A stretch of 64,000 nucleotides of DNA, taken from NCBI RefSeq assembly GCF_900106925.1, contig NZ_FNNZ01000008.1, forward strand, positions 124,001-188,000. The letters run 5' to 3'. Both the position numbers and the translations under genes were made by a program. How positions within the stretch are numbered: position 1 is the stretch's first letter; the number at the start of each line of letters is the position of its first letter. Shown piece after piece: positions 26,590 to 35,656 of this stretch. Below the pieces are notes generated by a model. It did no database searches and was not told the DNA's origin. It saw only the letters and a list, made by a program, of their open reading frames with translations. Source of the stretch: Thiocapsa roseopersicina (GTDB taxonomy: Bacteria; Pseudomonadota; Gammaproteobacteria; Chromatiales; Chromatiaceae).

Positions 26590-27510
26590 GTGAAACTCCG
26601 ACAGCTGGTCTACTTCAACGAGGTCATCGACCAGGACTTCAACATCTCCGCCGCCGCCCAGGCGCTCTTCACCTCGCAGCCGGGCGTGAGCCGACAGCTT
26701 CAAGCGCTGGCGGACGAGCTGGGCGTGGATTTGTTCACCCATCACGGCAAACGTCTGATCGGCCTGACCGAGCCCGGTCAGGAGATCGCGGTCTTGGTGG
26801 CCCGGGTGATCCAGGACGTGCAGCGGATCGAAGAGGTCGCCGATTCACACGTGAACGCCGAGCGCGGGGGCCTTGTGGTCGTTGCCACCCGACACGCGGC
26901 GAGCACCCGTCTGCGCGACACTATGATGCGTTTTTGCGAGGCGATGCCGGCACTCAGGGTTCGGGTGTTCGAGGAAGAGCCGCGGAACGCATCGGCCATG
27001 CTCAGAGCCGGCGACGCGGACATCGGAATCCTCACCGAGCCGTCCGAGCGCGATCCCGAACTGGCGTATTTCCCGATCGAGACCTGGCGCCTGCTTCTGG
27101 TGGTTCCGAAGGATCATCCGCTGAGCTGCGGGGCCGAGGTCTCCTTGGAAACGCTCGGCCGCTATCAAATCTGCTCCTACGAGCGCACCGCGCATTCCCG
27201 CCGGATCGTGGAGGATGCCTTCCGAGCGGCCCACATGACGGCGCCGATCGCCCACGCCCTCGGCAGCAGCGCCATGATCCTGCAATACGTGGAGAGGGGG
27301 ATCGGTGTGGGCATCGTCGGCGAGGCATCCTTCGAGCCGGAGAGCCACCCGAATCTACGCGGGATCCGTGTCGACCATCTGTTCCGTTCAATGACCACCG
27401 ACGTGGTGCTGCCGCGCAAGGCGCGGCTGCGCAAACCCGTCTGCGGCTTCCTGGACGTCCTCGCCCCGGACCTCAACTGCGTGATGATCGCAAACGCCCT
27501 GGCCGCGTAA
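26590..27510 (+). CDS. LysR-family regulator, CysB/Cbl type
   Basis: A 306-residue LysR regulator. The helix-turn-helix covers about 5-60 (NISAAAQALFTSQPGVSRQL), with HHGKRLIGLTEPG after the wing as in CysB-like proteins. The effector domain (about 90-300) includes DIGILTE and the GIGVGIV segment. The start is GTG 26590. CysB relatives sense O-acetylserine or adenosine phosphosulfate and control sulfur assimilation; no sulfur genes are adjacent, so targets are unknown. It is divergent from the surface-protein locus with a 292-bp shared upstream region, so local control is possible. Confidence 0.85.
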   Translation: MKLRQLVYFNEVIDQDFNISAAAQALFTSQPGVSRQLQALADELGVDLFTHHGKRLIGLTEPGQEIAVLVARVIQDVQRIEEVADSHVNAERGGLVVVATRHAASTRLRDTMMRFCEAMPALRVRVFEEEPRNASAMLRAGDADIGILTEPSERDPELAYFPIETWRLLLVVPKDHPLSCGAEVSLETLGRYQICSYERTAHSRRIVEDAFRAAHMTAPIAHALGSSAMILQYVERGIGVGIVGEASFEPESHPNLRGIRVDHLFRSMTTDVVLPRKARLRKPVCGFLDVLAPDLNCVMIANALAA

Positions 27511-27650
27511 GCTCGCGAGGTATTTCCTCCTCGATGGCCTCCCGCGCGTCTCCGAAAGAGCGTTCGCGTTTCGGGGTACCGTAAAGGTAATGGTCATGCT
27601 CTTACGCCCAGTCTGCGGGAGCGTCGACACTCCCGGCAAGGCTGTCCAGG

Positions 27651-27728
27651 CCGTAGGTTGTGCTGACGATAGGAAGCACAACTTCCGCCGACGGTGGTTG
27701 TGCCTCGCAGGCTCGGCACAACCTACGG
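27651..27728. repeat. 78-bp GTAGGTTGTGC-type inverted repeat element
   Basis: The ends CCGTAGGTTGTGC and GCACAACCTACGG are perfect complements. Inside, AAGCACAACTTCC and GGTTGTGCCTCG repeat the motif. Flanking CTCCCGGCAA (27630s) and TTGCCGGAG (27737-27745) extend the symmetry imperfectly. It lies between the convergent LysR and DUF368 genes. Confidence 0.7.
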
Positions 27729-27751
27729 CATGGAGTTTGCCGGAGACAGAC

Positions 27752-28711
27752 TCAGTCCGTTCGCGGTCCGAAGTGGTCGAACGCATAGACAAGCAGGAAG
27801 CCCAGCACACAGGTCAAGATCGCGCCCAGGACCAGCGGGTCACCCTCGTAGCCGGAGGGCAGGACGTTGACCTCGGAGAGGATCTTCTCGGGCGTGAGTC
27901 CGTCGGCGGCCATCACGACTTGGCCCGAGCTATCCCGCAGCCAGTCCTCGGCGTTGCGCCAGGGATAGACCTTGTTGAGCGAGCCGACCAGGAAGCCGGT
28001 CAGGATGGCGAGGGTGAGGCTTCTGTAGCGCTTGAAGGTCCAGGAGAGCAGGCGCGACATGGTCATCATGCCGGTCAGACAGCCCAGGGCGAAGACGCTC
28101 AGGATGAGAAGCTTGTCCAGCGAGAAGCCGACCAGCAGCCCCTTGAGCGTGTCCTGGACGATGAACTGATACATCCCCAGCACCAGGAGCATGAAGCTCC
28201 CGGAGATGCCCGGCAGCATCAGTGCCGAGATGGCGATGGCGCCGCAGAGAAAGACGAACCAGAGCGCCTCGTTGCCGTTTGCGGGTGTGAGGGTGGTAAT
28301 CGCATAGGCCAGGATCGCCCCGAGGACGAAGAGCCCCACCTCGCCGGCACGCCATTGCCCGATGCGCCGGGCCATAAAGAGGATCGAGGCGAGGATCAGC
28401 CCGAAGAAGAAGGCCCAGATCAGCGGCGGATAATGCTCGAGCATCCAGGAGACGCCGAAGACGCCGACCAGGATGCCCATCGCCATGCCGGCGAGCAGGA
28501 GCGCCAGGAAGCCCCCGTCGACCGCGCGCCAGACGCCGTCGAGCCCTTCGCGGCGATGCACGCCGATCAGCCCCGGACCGAACGCTTTGACGGCATTGAG
28601 CAGACGCTCGTAAATGCCGCTGATGAAGGCGATGGTGCCGCCCGACACCCCCGGAATCACCTCCGCGATACCCATGGCACCACCCTTCAGGATCAGGCTC
28701 AAGCGCGACAT
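27752..28711 (-). CDS. DUF368 membrane protein, undecaprenyl-phosphate translocase family
   Basis: A 319-residue inner-membrane protein with about eight to ten hydrophobic segments. The N-terminal GGAMGIAEVIPGVSGGTIAF is the DUF368 signature, and a second GISGSFMLL motif occurs near 165. DUF368 (PopT) proteins have been reported to recycle the lipid carrier undecaprenyl phosphate across the membrane. Start ATG 28711 lies 36 bp after the stop of the large hybrid kinase gene on the same strand, so cotranscription is possible. Confidence 0.88.
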   Translation of the reverse strand: MSRLSLILKGGAMGIAEVIPGVSGGTIAFISGIYERLLNAVKAFGPGLIGVHRREGLDGVWRAVDGGFLALLLAGMAMGILVGVFGVSWMLEHYPPLIWAFFFGLILASILFMARRIGQWRAGEVGLFVLGAILAYAITTLTPANGNEALWFVFLCGAIAISALMLPGISGSFMLLVLGMYQFIVQDTLKGLLVGFSLDKLLILSVFALGCLTGMMTMSRLLSWTFKRYRSLTLAILTGFLVGSLNKVYPWRNAEDWLRDSSGQVVMAADGLTPEKILSEVNVLPSGYEGDPLVLGAILTCVLGFLLVYAFDHFGPRTD

Positions 28712-28747
28712 CGTTTATCCTTGAATGATCAAATGAAATGAATCGAA

Positions 28748-31700
28748 TCAACCGCGTTCTGGATCGACCGGGGCGCGCTCGGCGAGCGCGTCGGACGACG
28801 CCGTTTCCGCAGTGCGCGGCAACCAGCGCGCAAGCGCCTCGGCCAATGCCTCGGACTTGACCGGCTTGGCGACATAGTCGTCCATGCCCGCCTGAAGACA
28901 GACCTCGCGGTCGCCCTGCATCGCATTCGCCGTCATCGCGATGACGGGGATGCGCCGGTCGAGCACCGGCGATGCCGCGTCGCGGATCCTCCGCGTGGCC
29001 TCGAGTCCGTCCATGACGGGCATCTGTACATCCATCAGAACCAGGTCGTAGGGGATGGTGCTCAGCGCCTCGATCGCTTCGAGGCCGTTGCCGACCGCAT
29101 CGGCACGCAGTCCGAGCCGTTTGAGCAGACCCAGCGCCACGGTCTGATTCACCGGGCTGTCTTCGGCGACCAGGACGAGACCTTGCAGGCGGGCGGACCC
29201 GGACGAAGTGACCCCCGTGGCGGCTCGATCGGGCGCCTTGGGATCGGCCGCCATGTGATCGGGCGGCGTATCCGTGCGATCGGATCCCTCGCGTGCCGGT
29301 CCGGCCAGCACGCCCGCCAGACGCTCAAGCAGATCCAGATGACGGATCGGTTTGGCAAGACGGGTCGGATTCGTGGTGCCCGGCACGGTCGGTAAGGAGT
29401 CGGCACGGCCCGGCGCGACCATGAGGACCAGGCGCGTCCGGGCACGTTCTGGATCACTCCGGATCGCCTCGGCCAGGTTGCGCTCGCCGTCCGTCATCTT
29501 CTCATCCAGGATCGCAATCAGAAAGGGATCGCCCTCGCGACGGGCCGAATCGATCCGCAGCAGTCCCGCACAAGCGTCGCTCGCGCCTTCGACCCGCATC
29601 TTTGCCGCCCGAAGTCGAGCAATCAGCATGTCGCGCTGTGCGGCGTGATCCTCTATCACCAAGGCGCGGACACCGGCAAGCTCCGCCGGTGCGTTCGTCG
29701 AGGTCTGCGCCGCGACCGGTAAACCGAGGCGCGCCGTAAACCAGAACTCCGAGCCCTGCCCGGGCTCGCTGCGGACACCGACCTCGCCGCCCATGAGCTC
29801 GGCCAATTGCTTGCTGATAGCAAGCCCGAGCCCGGTCCCGCCGAACTCGCGCGTCGTGGAGGCATCGATCTGGCTGAACTTGCGAAACAGCAGATCCCGC
29901 TTCTCGGGCGCAATGCCCACACCCGTATCCCGAACGGTGAACAGCAAGACCAGGTCCGTGCCGGCGGACGGGGCCGGGGCCGGGGCCGGCTCAGGCTCAG
30001 GCTGCACCGCGTCGAGTCGCCGAACGTCGATCACGACCTCTCCGTGCCGCGTGAATTTGATCGCGTTGCCGGCGAGATTGTTGAGGACTTGACGCAGCCG
30101 TCCCGGATCTCCGCGCAGCAGGGCCGGGACGGCCGGATCGAGCGCACACACGAACTGCAGACCCTTGGCCTCGGCATGAATCGCCATACTTGCGGCGAAG
30201 TCGTCGAGCAATCGATAGAGGTCGAAATCCAGGATCTCGAGATCGAGCTTGTTGGCTTCGATCTTCGAGAAGTCCAGGATATCGTTGATGATCGACAGGA
30301 GTGATTCGGCACTGCCGCGCACAATCTCGGCGAAATGACGTTGTGTGGCGTCCAGATCGGTATCGAGCAGCAGCCCGGTCATCCCGATGACGCCGTTCAT
30401 GGGCGTGCGGATCTCGTGACTCATGTTCGCGAGGAACTCGCTCTTGGCGACGTTCGCAAGCTCGGCCTTCACCGCCATCTCGCGGGCGCGAACGTTGGCG
30501 GCCCGCAGCTCGGCATTGGCCGCGCGCAAACCCTCTTCGGCCTCTTTGCGCGTCTCGGCGTTCTGCATCAGCTCGGCGAAGACGGACAGGAGCGAGCGTT
30601 CCATTCGGGTCCATTCGCGCGCCTCCCGAACGGCATCGAACCCGACGAAGCCGAAACAAACCTCGCCATTCATCAGCGGCAAGGTAATCAGCGTCTTGAT
30701 CCCCTGAGGCTCGAGCACCTGTCTGAGATGCCCTTCCGCCGGCAGATCCGAGACGAGCGGGACATGCAGAGGCTGGCCTGCGCGATGGGGCTCGACAAAC
30801 TCGGGAAGCAGGTCGCACCGCAGGGCCCGCAGGTTGTCGATCTCAGGCGTCACGCCGGGTGCGCACCACTCATGCGTATTCGACATGACACCCGCGGCGA
30901 AGTCATAGCGAAACAGATAGGCACGATCGATGTTCGCGAAGTCTCCGATGCGCGCCAACGCGCGATTGATCTGCTCGTCCAACCGGTCCAAGGGCACATT
31001 CACGAACTCCATGGCCAAGGTCATGATGATCATCTGAAGCCGGGAGCTGCGTGCGAGATCCTCCTCGGCGAGCTTGCGTGCCGTGATGTCGGTCTGCGAG
31101 CCGGCCAGACGATAGGGCACGCCATGCGCATCGCGCACCGCCTCGCCGCGCGCGAGCATCCAGCGATAAGAGCCGTCGCGATGGCGCAGGCGATATTCCG
31201 CTTCGAAGGTCGGCCGCTCGCCCTGGATATAGCCATCGAGGCACGCCGCGAAGACCGCGGCATCCTCCGGGTGAAGGCGCGCGTAGAAGGCGTCGGTCGA
31301 GCTGGGCAGCTCGGTATCCGGATAGCCGATCTGCTCCTTCCATCGCGGCGACAGAAACACGCTGCCCCCTTCCAGATCCCAATCCCAGATCCCGTCGTTG
31401 CTGCCACGAATCGCCAAGGCATACTGCTCGCGACTGGACTCCAGCTGCTCGCGGATCAGCGACTCCTCCGTGACATCCCGGAACACCAGCACGGCACCCA
31501 GAATCGCGCCGTCCGCACCGCCGATCGGCGCGCAGCTGTCGGCGATCTGTCGGTCAATTCCCTGGCGGTCCACCAGCACGGATTGATCGGCCAAGCCGAC
31601 CACCACACCCTCCGCCAAGGCCCGAAACACGGGGTTTTCAGCCTCCGAGCGCGTCCGAGCATGGACGATGCGAAAGACCTCGGTGATCGGGCGCCCCAAG

Positions 31701-33565
31701 GCATCGCCCATCGGCCAACCGGTCAGAGTTTCCGCGACACGGTTGAGGCTCGTCACCCGGCCGGCGGCATCCGTGCTGATCACGGCATCGCCGATCGAGC
31801 GTAGCGTGGCCTCCAGGCGGCCCTTGCCTTCCTCCAGCTCTCGGGTGCGTTCCAGTACGGTGCGTTCGAGCACACGGCGCCGATTGGAATAGGTGCCAAT
31901 GAGCCAGCTCAACGCGAGTGTCAGGAGCAGACCGGAGAAGCCCACCACACCGGTCCCGCGCCGCGCGTATACGGAAGAAAACTCGGGGCCCTCGGACGCG
32001 ACGATCGCATAGGCTTGGCCGGAGACGAGCAACGGACGAAACAGCGACGCAGCAAGATCGCGGTCCGTCGCGAGGGTCGGCGCGAGACCGTCGTGATCCG
32101 CGGCCGCAGTCGATGCCAGGCGTTCCGGTGCTTCACCGGCGCGCAGTTGGTAAAGGTCCAGGATCAAGACGGACGCATCCGCACGCCGAGCCGCGCCGCT
32201 GCTGCGCAGCAGGATCCGATCGAAGTCGATGACGGCGGCTGCGAACCCGTGCTCTCGATCCGGCTGCCCGACATGCTCGAAGGGTCGAAAGACGAGCATT
32301 TCCCGACCCGGCCCACCGAATCGATTCAGATCGACCGGGTCGCTACCGGTCATCAGACCCGAACGCGCCGCCTCGGCCAGCGCCGCGCGCAGCACGGGAT
32401 CCGCCCCCAAGTCCAGCCCGGCCAATCGGCCGTGCGCCGACTCCGACACGACGGCCGCCACGGGGTAGTAGACGTCGCGCTCGCCGGCCGGAATGCGTCG
32501 GCCCTCGGCGTCCAGCTCGTGGATGCGGGTGCCGTCCGGATCGAAGGCGGCACGATCCGCCGCCGCCACGACCGGCGCCCAAACCCAGGCGGCGATCGCG
32601 TGATCGAGCGTCAGAAACCCGGAGTACCCGAGAAAGGTCTCTTGATCGATCCGCTGCGCACCTTCGAGAAACCGCGCGAGTCCCTCCAACGCGAAATCGC
32701 GGACCCCGCCCAGCTCGTCGGCGACCCGGGCGGTTTGGGAAGCGGCGAGCTGCTCGAAGGCATCTTCGCGGTTGCGCGCCTCGATCCGATGCGCCGACCA
32801 GGTCGCGACCGCGGTCAGCGTGAGTCCGATCAACGCAGCGAGGGCTGCCTCCAGGTGGCGCCGACGGACCTGCTGCTCGGCCGAGAGACGTCGACGTCGG
32901 GCCAAGGCTGCCGAGCCGCCGAGTAGGATCAGGGCGAGCGTCAGGACGAAGAGCGCCGGAACCGCGCCGGCGTGGACCAGACGACGCTGCCAATCGCCTG
33001 CGTCGATATCCACGCCCAGGACGGCAATGACGGCGTCTGTCCCCGGATCCAGGATCGGGACGAGCGCACTCACCCAGGTACCCCAAGCATCGGTAAATGG
33101 ACCGTAGACGATCGGCTCGGCGCCGTCGAAGGCCAGATGATCGGGCTCGGCGGCATCCTCGTAAACCTGCCCGGCCGGGGACTCGTCCGGCGAGCCAGCG
33201 GGCTCGGAATCGAGAAAGAAGAAGATGGCTCCGTCTGCCCGACGCCCCATCAGATAGAGGAAACGCCAGGTCGGTTTAGCCGTCATCACGGCTGCGAACT
33301 GATGCTTGAGTCGAAGATAGACGTCCGCCGTCAGATCATCGGGGTTTCCGGATAGTGCGGCGATGCGCTCGACCGGGACGGCCTGCGCCATGATGCGCGC
33401 CTGGACCAAGAGGTCCTCGCGCATCTCGCGATCCGTCCGCGAGACCTGCCAACCGACGAAAAGGGTGCCGGCGACCAGAAGGAGAGCGAAGAGCCCGGCG
33501 GTCGAGACTACCGCGGATGCGGATTTCGGCGAAACGGCCTTCGGGGAAACGACGGGGTTTGTCAT
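28748..33565 (-). CDS. 1605-residue hybrid histidine kinase with CHASE, PAS, GAF and receiver domains
   Basis: Order of parts: membrane segment (about 20-40), first extracytoplasmic region (about 40-195), two membrane segments (about 200-220, 238-258), a CHASE sensor domain (about 270-540), a fourth membrane segment (about 545-565), a PAS domain (about 590-705) and a PAS-PAC domain (about 715-840). Next come a GAF domain (about 855-1005), HisKA with His1050 ([13 protein letters not shown]), the ATPase domain (GNAIKF, DTGVGIA, GGTGLGL), a degenerate first receiver (VIEDHAAQ, ILDEKM) and a canonical second receiver with Asp1512 (LVLMDVQMPVMDG). There is no Hpt domain. It lies 63 bp downstream of batD and just before the DUF368 gene. 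The signal sensed is unknown. Confidence 0.88.
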   Translation of the reverse strand: MTNPVVSPKAVSPKSASAVVSTAGLFALLLVAGTLFVGWQVSRTDREMREDLLVQARIMAQAVPVERIAALSGNPDDLTADVYLRLKHQFAAVMTAKPTWRFLYLMGRRADGAIFFFLDSEPAGSPDESPAGQVYEDAAEPDHLAFDGAEPIVYGPFTDAWGTWVSALVPILDPGTDAVIAVLGVDIDAGDWQRRLVHAGAVPALFVLTLALILLGGSAALARRRRLSAEQQVRRRHLEAALAALIGLTLTAVATWSAHRIEARNREDAFEQLAASQTARVADELGGVRDFALEGLARFLEGAQRIDQETFLGYSGFLTLDHAIAAWVWAPVVAAADRAAFDPDGTRIHELDAEGRRIPAGERDVYYPVAAVVSESAHGRLAGLDLGADPVLRAALAEAARSGLMTGSDPVDLNRFGGPGREMLVFRPFEHVGQPDREHGFAAAVIDFDRILLRSSGAARRADASVLILDLYQLRAGEAPERLASTAAADHDGLAPTLATDRDLAASLFRPLLVSGQAYAIVASEGPEFSSVYARRGTGVVGFSGLLLTLALSWLIGTYSNRRRVLERTVLERTRELEEGKGRLEATLRSIGDAVISTDAAGRVTSLNRVAETLTGWPMGDALGRPITEVFRIVHARTRSEAENPVFRALAEGVVVGLADQSVLVDRQGIDRQIADSCAPIGGADGAILGAVLVFRDVTEESLIREQLESSREQYALAIRGSNDGIWDWDLEGGSVFLSPRWKEQIGYPDTELPSSTDAFYARLHPEDAAVFAACLDGYIQGERPTFEAEYRLRHRDGSYRWMLARGEAVRDAHGVPYRLAGSQTDITARKLAEEDLARSSRLQMIIMTLAMEFVNVPLDRLDEQINRALARIGDFANIDRAYLFRYDFAAGVMSNTHEWCAPGVTPEIDNLRALRCDLLPEFVEPHRAGQPLHVPLVSDLPAEGHLRQVLEPQGIKTLITLPLMNGEVCFGFVGFDAVREAREWTRMERSLLSVFAELMQNAETRKEAEEGLRAANAELRAANVRAREMAVKAELANVAKSEFLANMSHEIRTPMNGVIGMTGLLLDTDLDATQRHFAEIVRGSAESLLSIINDILDFSKIEANKLDLEILDFDLYRLLDDFAASMAIHAEAKGLQFVCALDPAVPALLRGDPGRLRQVLNNLAGNAIKFTRHGEVVIDVRRLDAVQPEPEPAPAPAPSAGTDLVLLFTVRDTGVGIAPEKRDLLFRKFSQIDASTTREFGGTGLGLAISKQLAELMGGEVGVRSEPGQGSEFWFTARLGLPVAAQTSTNAPAELAGVRALVIEDHAAQRDMLIARLRAAKMRVEGASDACAGLLRIDSARREGDPFLIAILDEKMTDGERNLAEAIRSDPERARTRLVLMVAPGRADSLPTVPGTTNPTRLAKPIRHLDLLERLAGVLAGPAREGSDRTDTPPDHMAADPKAPDRAATGVTSSGSARLQGLVLVAEDSPVNQTVALGLLKRLGLRADAVGNGLEAIEALSTIPYDLVLMDVQMPVMDGLEATRRIRDAASPVLDRRIPVIAMTANAMQGDREVCLQAGMDDYVAKPVKSEALAEALARWLPRTAETASSDALAERAPVDPERG

Positions 33566-33628
33566 CGGGTATCCATGCCTCGCGGTGTTTCCTCGTGAGC
33601 CGATCGGCCAAGCCCTCGGGCGGTCGTG

Positions 33629-35596
33629 TCAGATCCGGCGCGGATACAACTCCGGCAGGGCCGTCGAGCGATCCGACGCGGCATCCTCATCGTCGCCGGA
33701 CAAACAAGGCGCGAGCGCCTGCCAGGCACCGACACCGTCCCATGCTGCCCTGGCCCCTGCGCCTGCGCCAGCTCCCGCGGCAACCGCATAGAGGGCTCGG
33801 TCGAGTTGCGCGAGCGTCTCGGCCGCCGCGGCATCGTCGAGACGCCGGGCCAAGGCACCGAGACCCGCCGGAGCCTGCCCAACCCACCGGACCCGTCCCC
33901 AATCGAGCAAGGCCATTCTCGCGCCTCGGGCGTCGTTGTCCAGGCAGGCTTGCTCGACACGCCGGCGCGCCTCGCGCAAAGCCTGCGGCGAGACTCGGGT
34001 CTCGACCCGAGCCGGGGCCTCGCGAGCGCGTAATCCCCGTTTGAGCCAGACGAGTGCAGCGAGCCAACCGAGACCGATCAGGCCGAGCGCGGCAACCCCG
34101 AGGCCGATCGGACCGGCGATCGCCCGACGCACCCAGTCCTCCGCCATCGACGGCCATTGGCCTGACTCGCGGGGCTCGGCGTCCTGGTCGAGGCGATCCG
34201 GCGGCGCCGCGTCCTCCGAGGCCGGCTCGCCCGAGGTCTCGAACGGCCGAGTCTTCCCGTTGCCCGCGGTCCCTGCGGGCGCCGCGGCCACCTCAAGGGT
34301 CCGCGCGGGCACGATCGCCACCCGCTCGCGATCCTCGCGCGTATCCCACCAGGGAACACGCACCTCGGGAAGGGTCACAGGCCCCGCGCGCGTCGGGACC
34401 AAGGCAACCTCGAGGCTCCTGAGTCCAACCGGCACACCGACGCCGGGCAGATCCTCGGCACGCGTCTGACCGGGGTAGATCTGCGCGCCATCCGGGGGAT
34501 CGAGCACGAGCGGCGGCAGCTGGGCCGCGGTGACACCACGCGCGGTGACCGTCAGGACACGCGTCACCGGCTCGCCGACCTGGAATCGCGGCGACGCAGG
34601 AATCCACTCGTCCGAGATCTCGACGGATTCCGCCGGCAGCCAAGGCGAGCTTGAGCCGGGAGGCTGCGCACGGACCTGGATCTCCAGGTCGGGCGCCCGC
34701 TCCACGACCCGTCGTCCGGTGGTCGTCATGCCCGACAGCCCCGCGAAGGGTCCGGCGCCGAACAGCGCATCGAACTCGTCGGCTGGACCGCGACTGGCCG
34801 GCCGTGGCGACGGCATAATCGCCTCGAGTCGCGGACCGCGGATCACGAGGGGTCCGCTCTGCAGCGGCACCATGAGAAAGCGTCGTTCGATGACCTGATA
34901 ACGCCGGCCGTCGATGACCTCGACCGAGCTGCGATCCTCGCCGTCGCGCTCGATCGTCGCACCCTCCACCTGCGGATCGGACAGGACCGCCCGCTGCGGG
35001 GCCTCGCGCTCGCGGTAGAGCACCTGGACCCGATAGTGAAACGCTTGCTGCACGTAGGGCGTGGCCTCGTCCGTCTCGGTCCGCACGAAGATCGGCTTGG
35101 GACCGGCGGCGGGGTCATCGGCCGCGGCGTCCTCGACGACCTCGACAACGAGCGGCTCGCTGCGCGCATCCCCCCACGCCAGCGCTGGGATCTCCAGTCG
35201 ACCCGATCGCTTGGGGGCAAGCTCGATGCGCCATTCGCGCGTGTGCGACACGGCCCCGTTCAGAACGCTCATGCGCTCGCTCTGGCTGCGGCTGAGGATA
35301 TCGAAATCGGCCTCCAGGACCTGGAGCTCGGGCTCTCCGGAGAGTCGACCGTCGCCGAGAAGCTGCAGGATCAGCGTCTCGTTGGTGGCAATACGGTCGC
35401 GATCGATCTCGGCGCGAACCCCTTCGGCGAGTGTGTCCTGCGCCAGCACCGGGGTGACGGCCATCAGGGCGGCGAAAACGGTGACGGCGCAGAGCATCGG
35501 GAGCAGGACGTCGAGCAGCGAGCGCCGAGGCCGCTGGCCGGTCGCGCCGTCTGCTCGCAGAGAAGAGGTCCGGTCGAGTCGAATCAAGTCACACAT
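33629..35596 (-). CDS. batD: BatD-like protein
   Basis: A 655-residue membrane-anchored protein: signal or anchor at about 26-52, several Ig-like beta modules (about 60-490), a transmembrane helix near 500-525 and a cytoplasmic tail with an Ala/Gly run. The opening VRAEIDRDRIATNETLILQL and RREWRIELAPKRSG-like strands are typical of BatD (oxygen tolerance family). Last of the moxR-bat run, 60 bp after batB/C. It probably presents a large periplasmic surface that works with the BatA/BatB von Willebrand proteins. Confidence 0.85.
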   Translation of the reverse strand: MCDLIRLDRTSSLRADGATGQRPRRSLLDVLLPMLCAVTVFAALMAVTPVLAQDTLAEGVRAEIDRDRIATNETLILQLLGDGRLSGEPELQVLEADFDILSRSQSERMSVLNGAVSHTREWRIELAPKRSGRLEIPALAWGDARSEPLVVEVVEDAAADDPAAGPKPIFVRTETDEATPYVQQAFHYRVQVLYREREAPQRAVLSDPQVEGATIERDGEDRSSVEVIDGRRYQVIERRFLMVPLQSGPLVIRGPRLEAIMPSPRPASRGPADEFDALFGAGPFAGLSGMTTTGRRVVERAPDLEIQVRAQPPGSSSPWLPAESVEISDEWIPASPRFQVGEPVTRVLTVTARGVTAAQLPPLVLDPPDGAQIYPGQTRAEDLPGVGVPVGLRSLEVALVPTRAGPVTLPEVRVPWWDTREDRERVAIVPARTLEVAAAPAGTAGNGKTRPFETSGEPASEDAAPPDRLDQDAEPRESGQWPSMAEDWVRRAIAGPIGLGVAALGLIGLGWLAALVWLKRGLRAREAPARVETRVSPQALREARRRVEQACLDNDARGARMALLDWGRVRWVGQAPAGLGALARRLDDAAAAETLAQLDRALYAVAAGAGAGAGARAAWDGVGAWQALAPCLSGDDEDAASDRSTALPELYPRRI

Positions 35597-35656
35597 CCAG
35601 GATCAAGGTCGACGCATGCGTGCGTGTCGAGGTGTCGTTGTCGCGCAAGACGCGGC

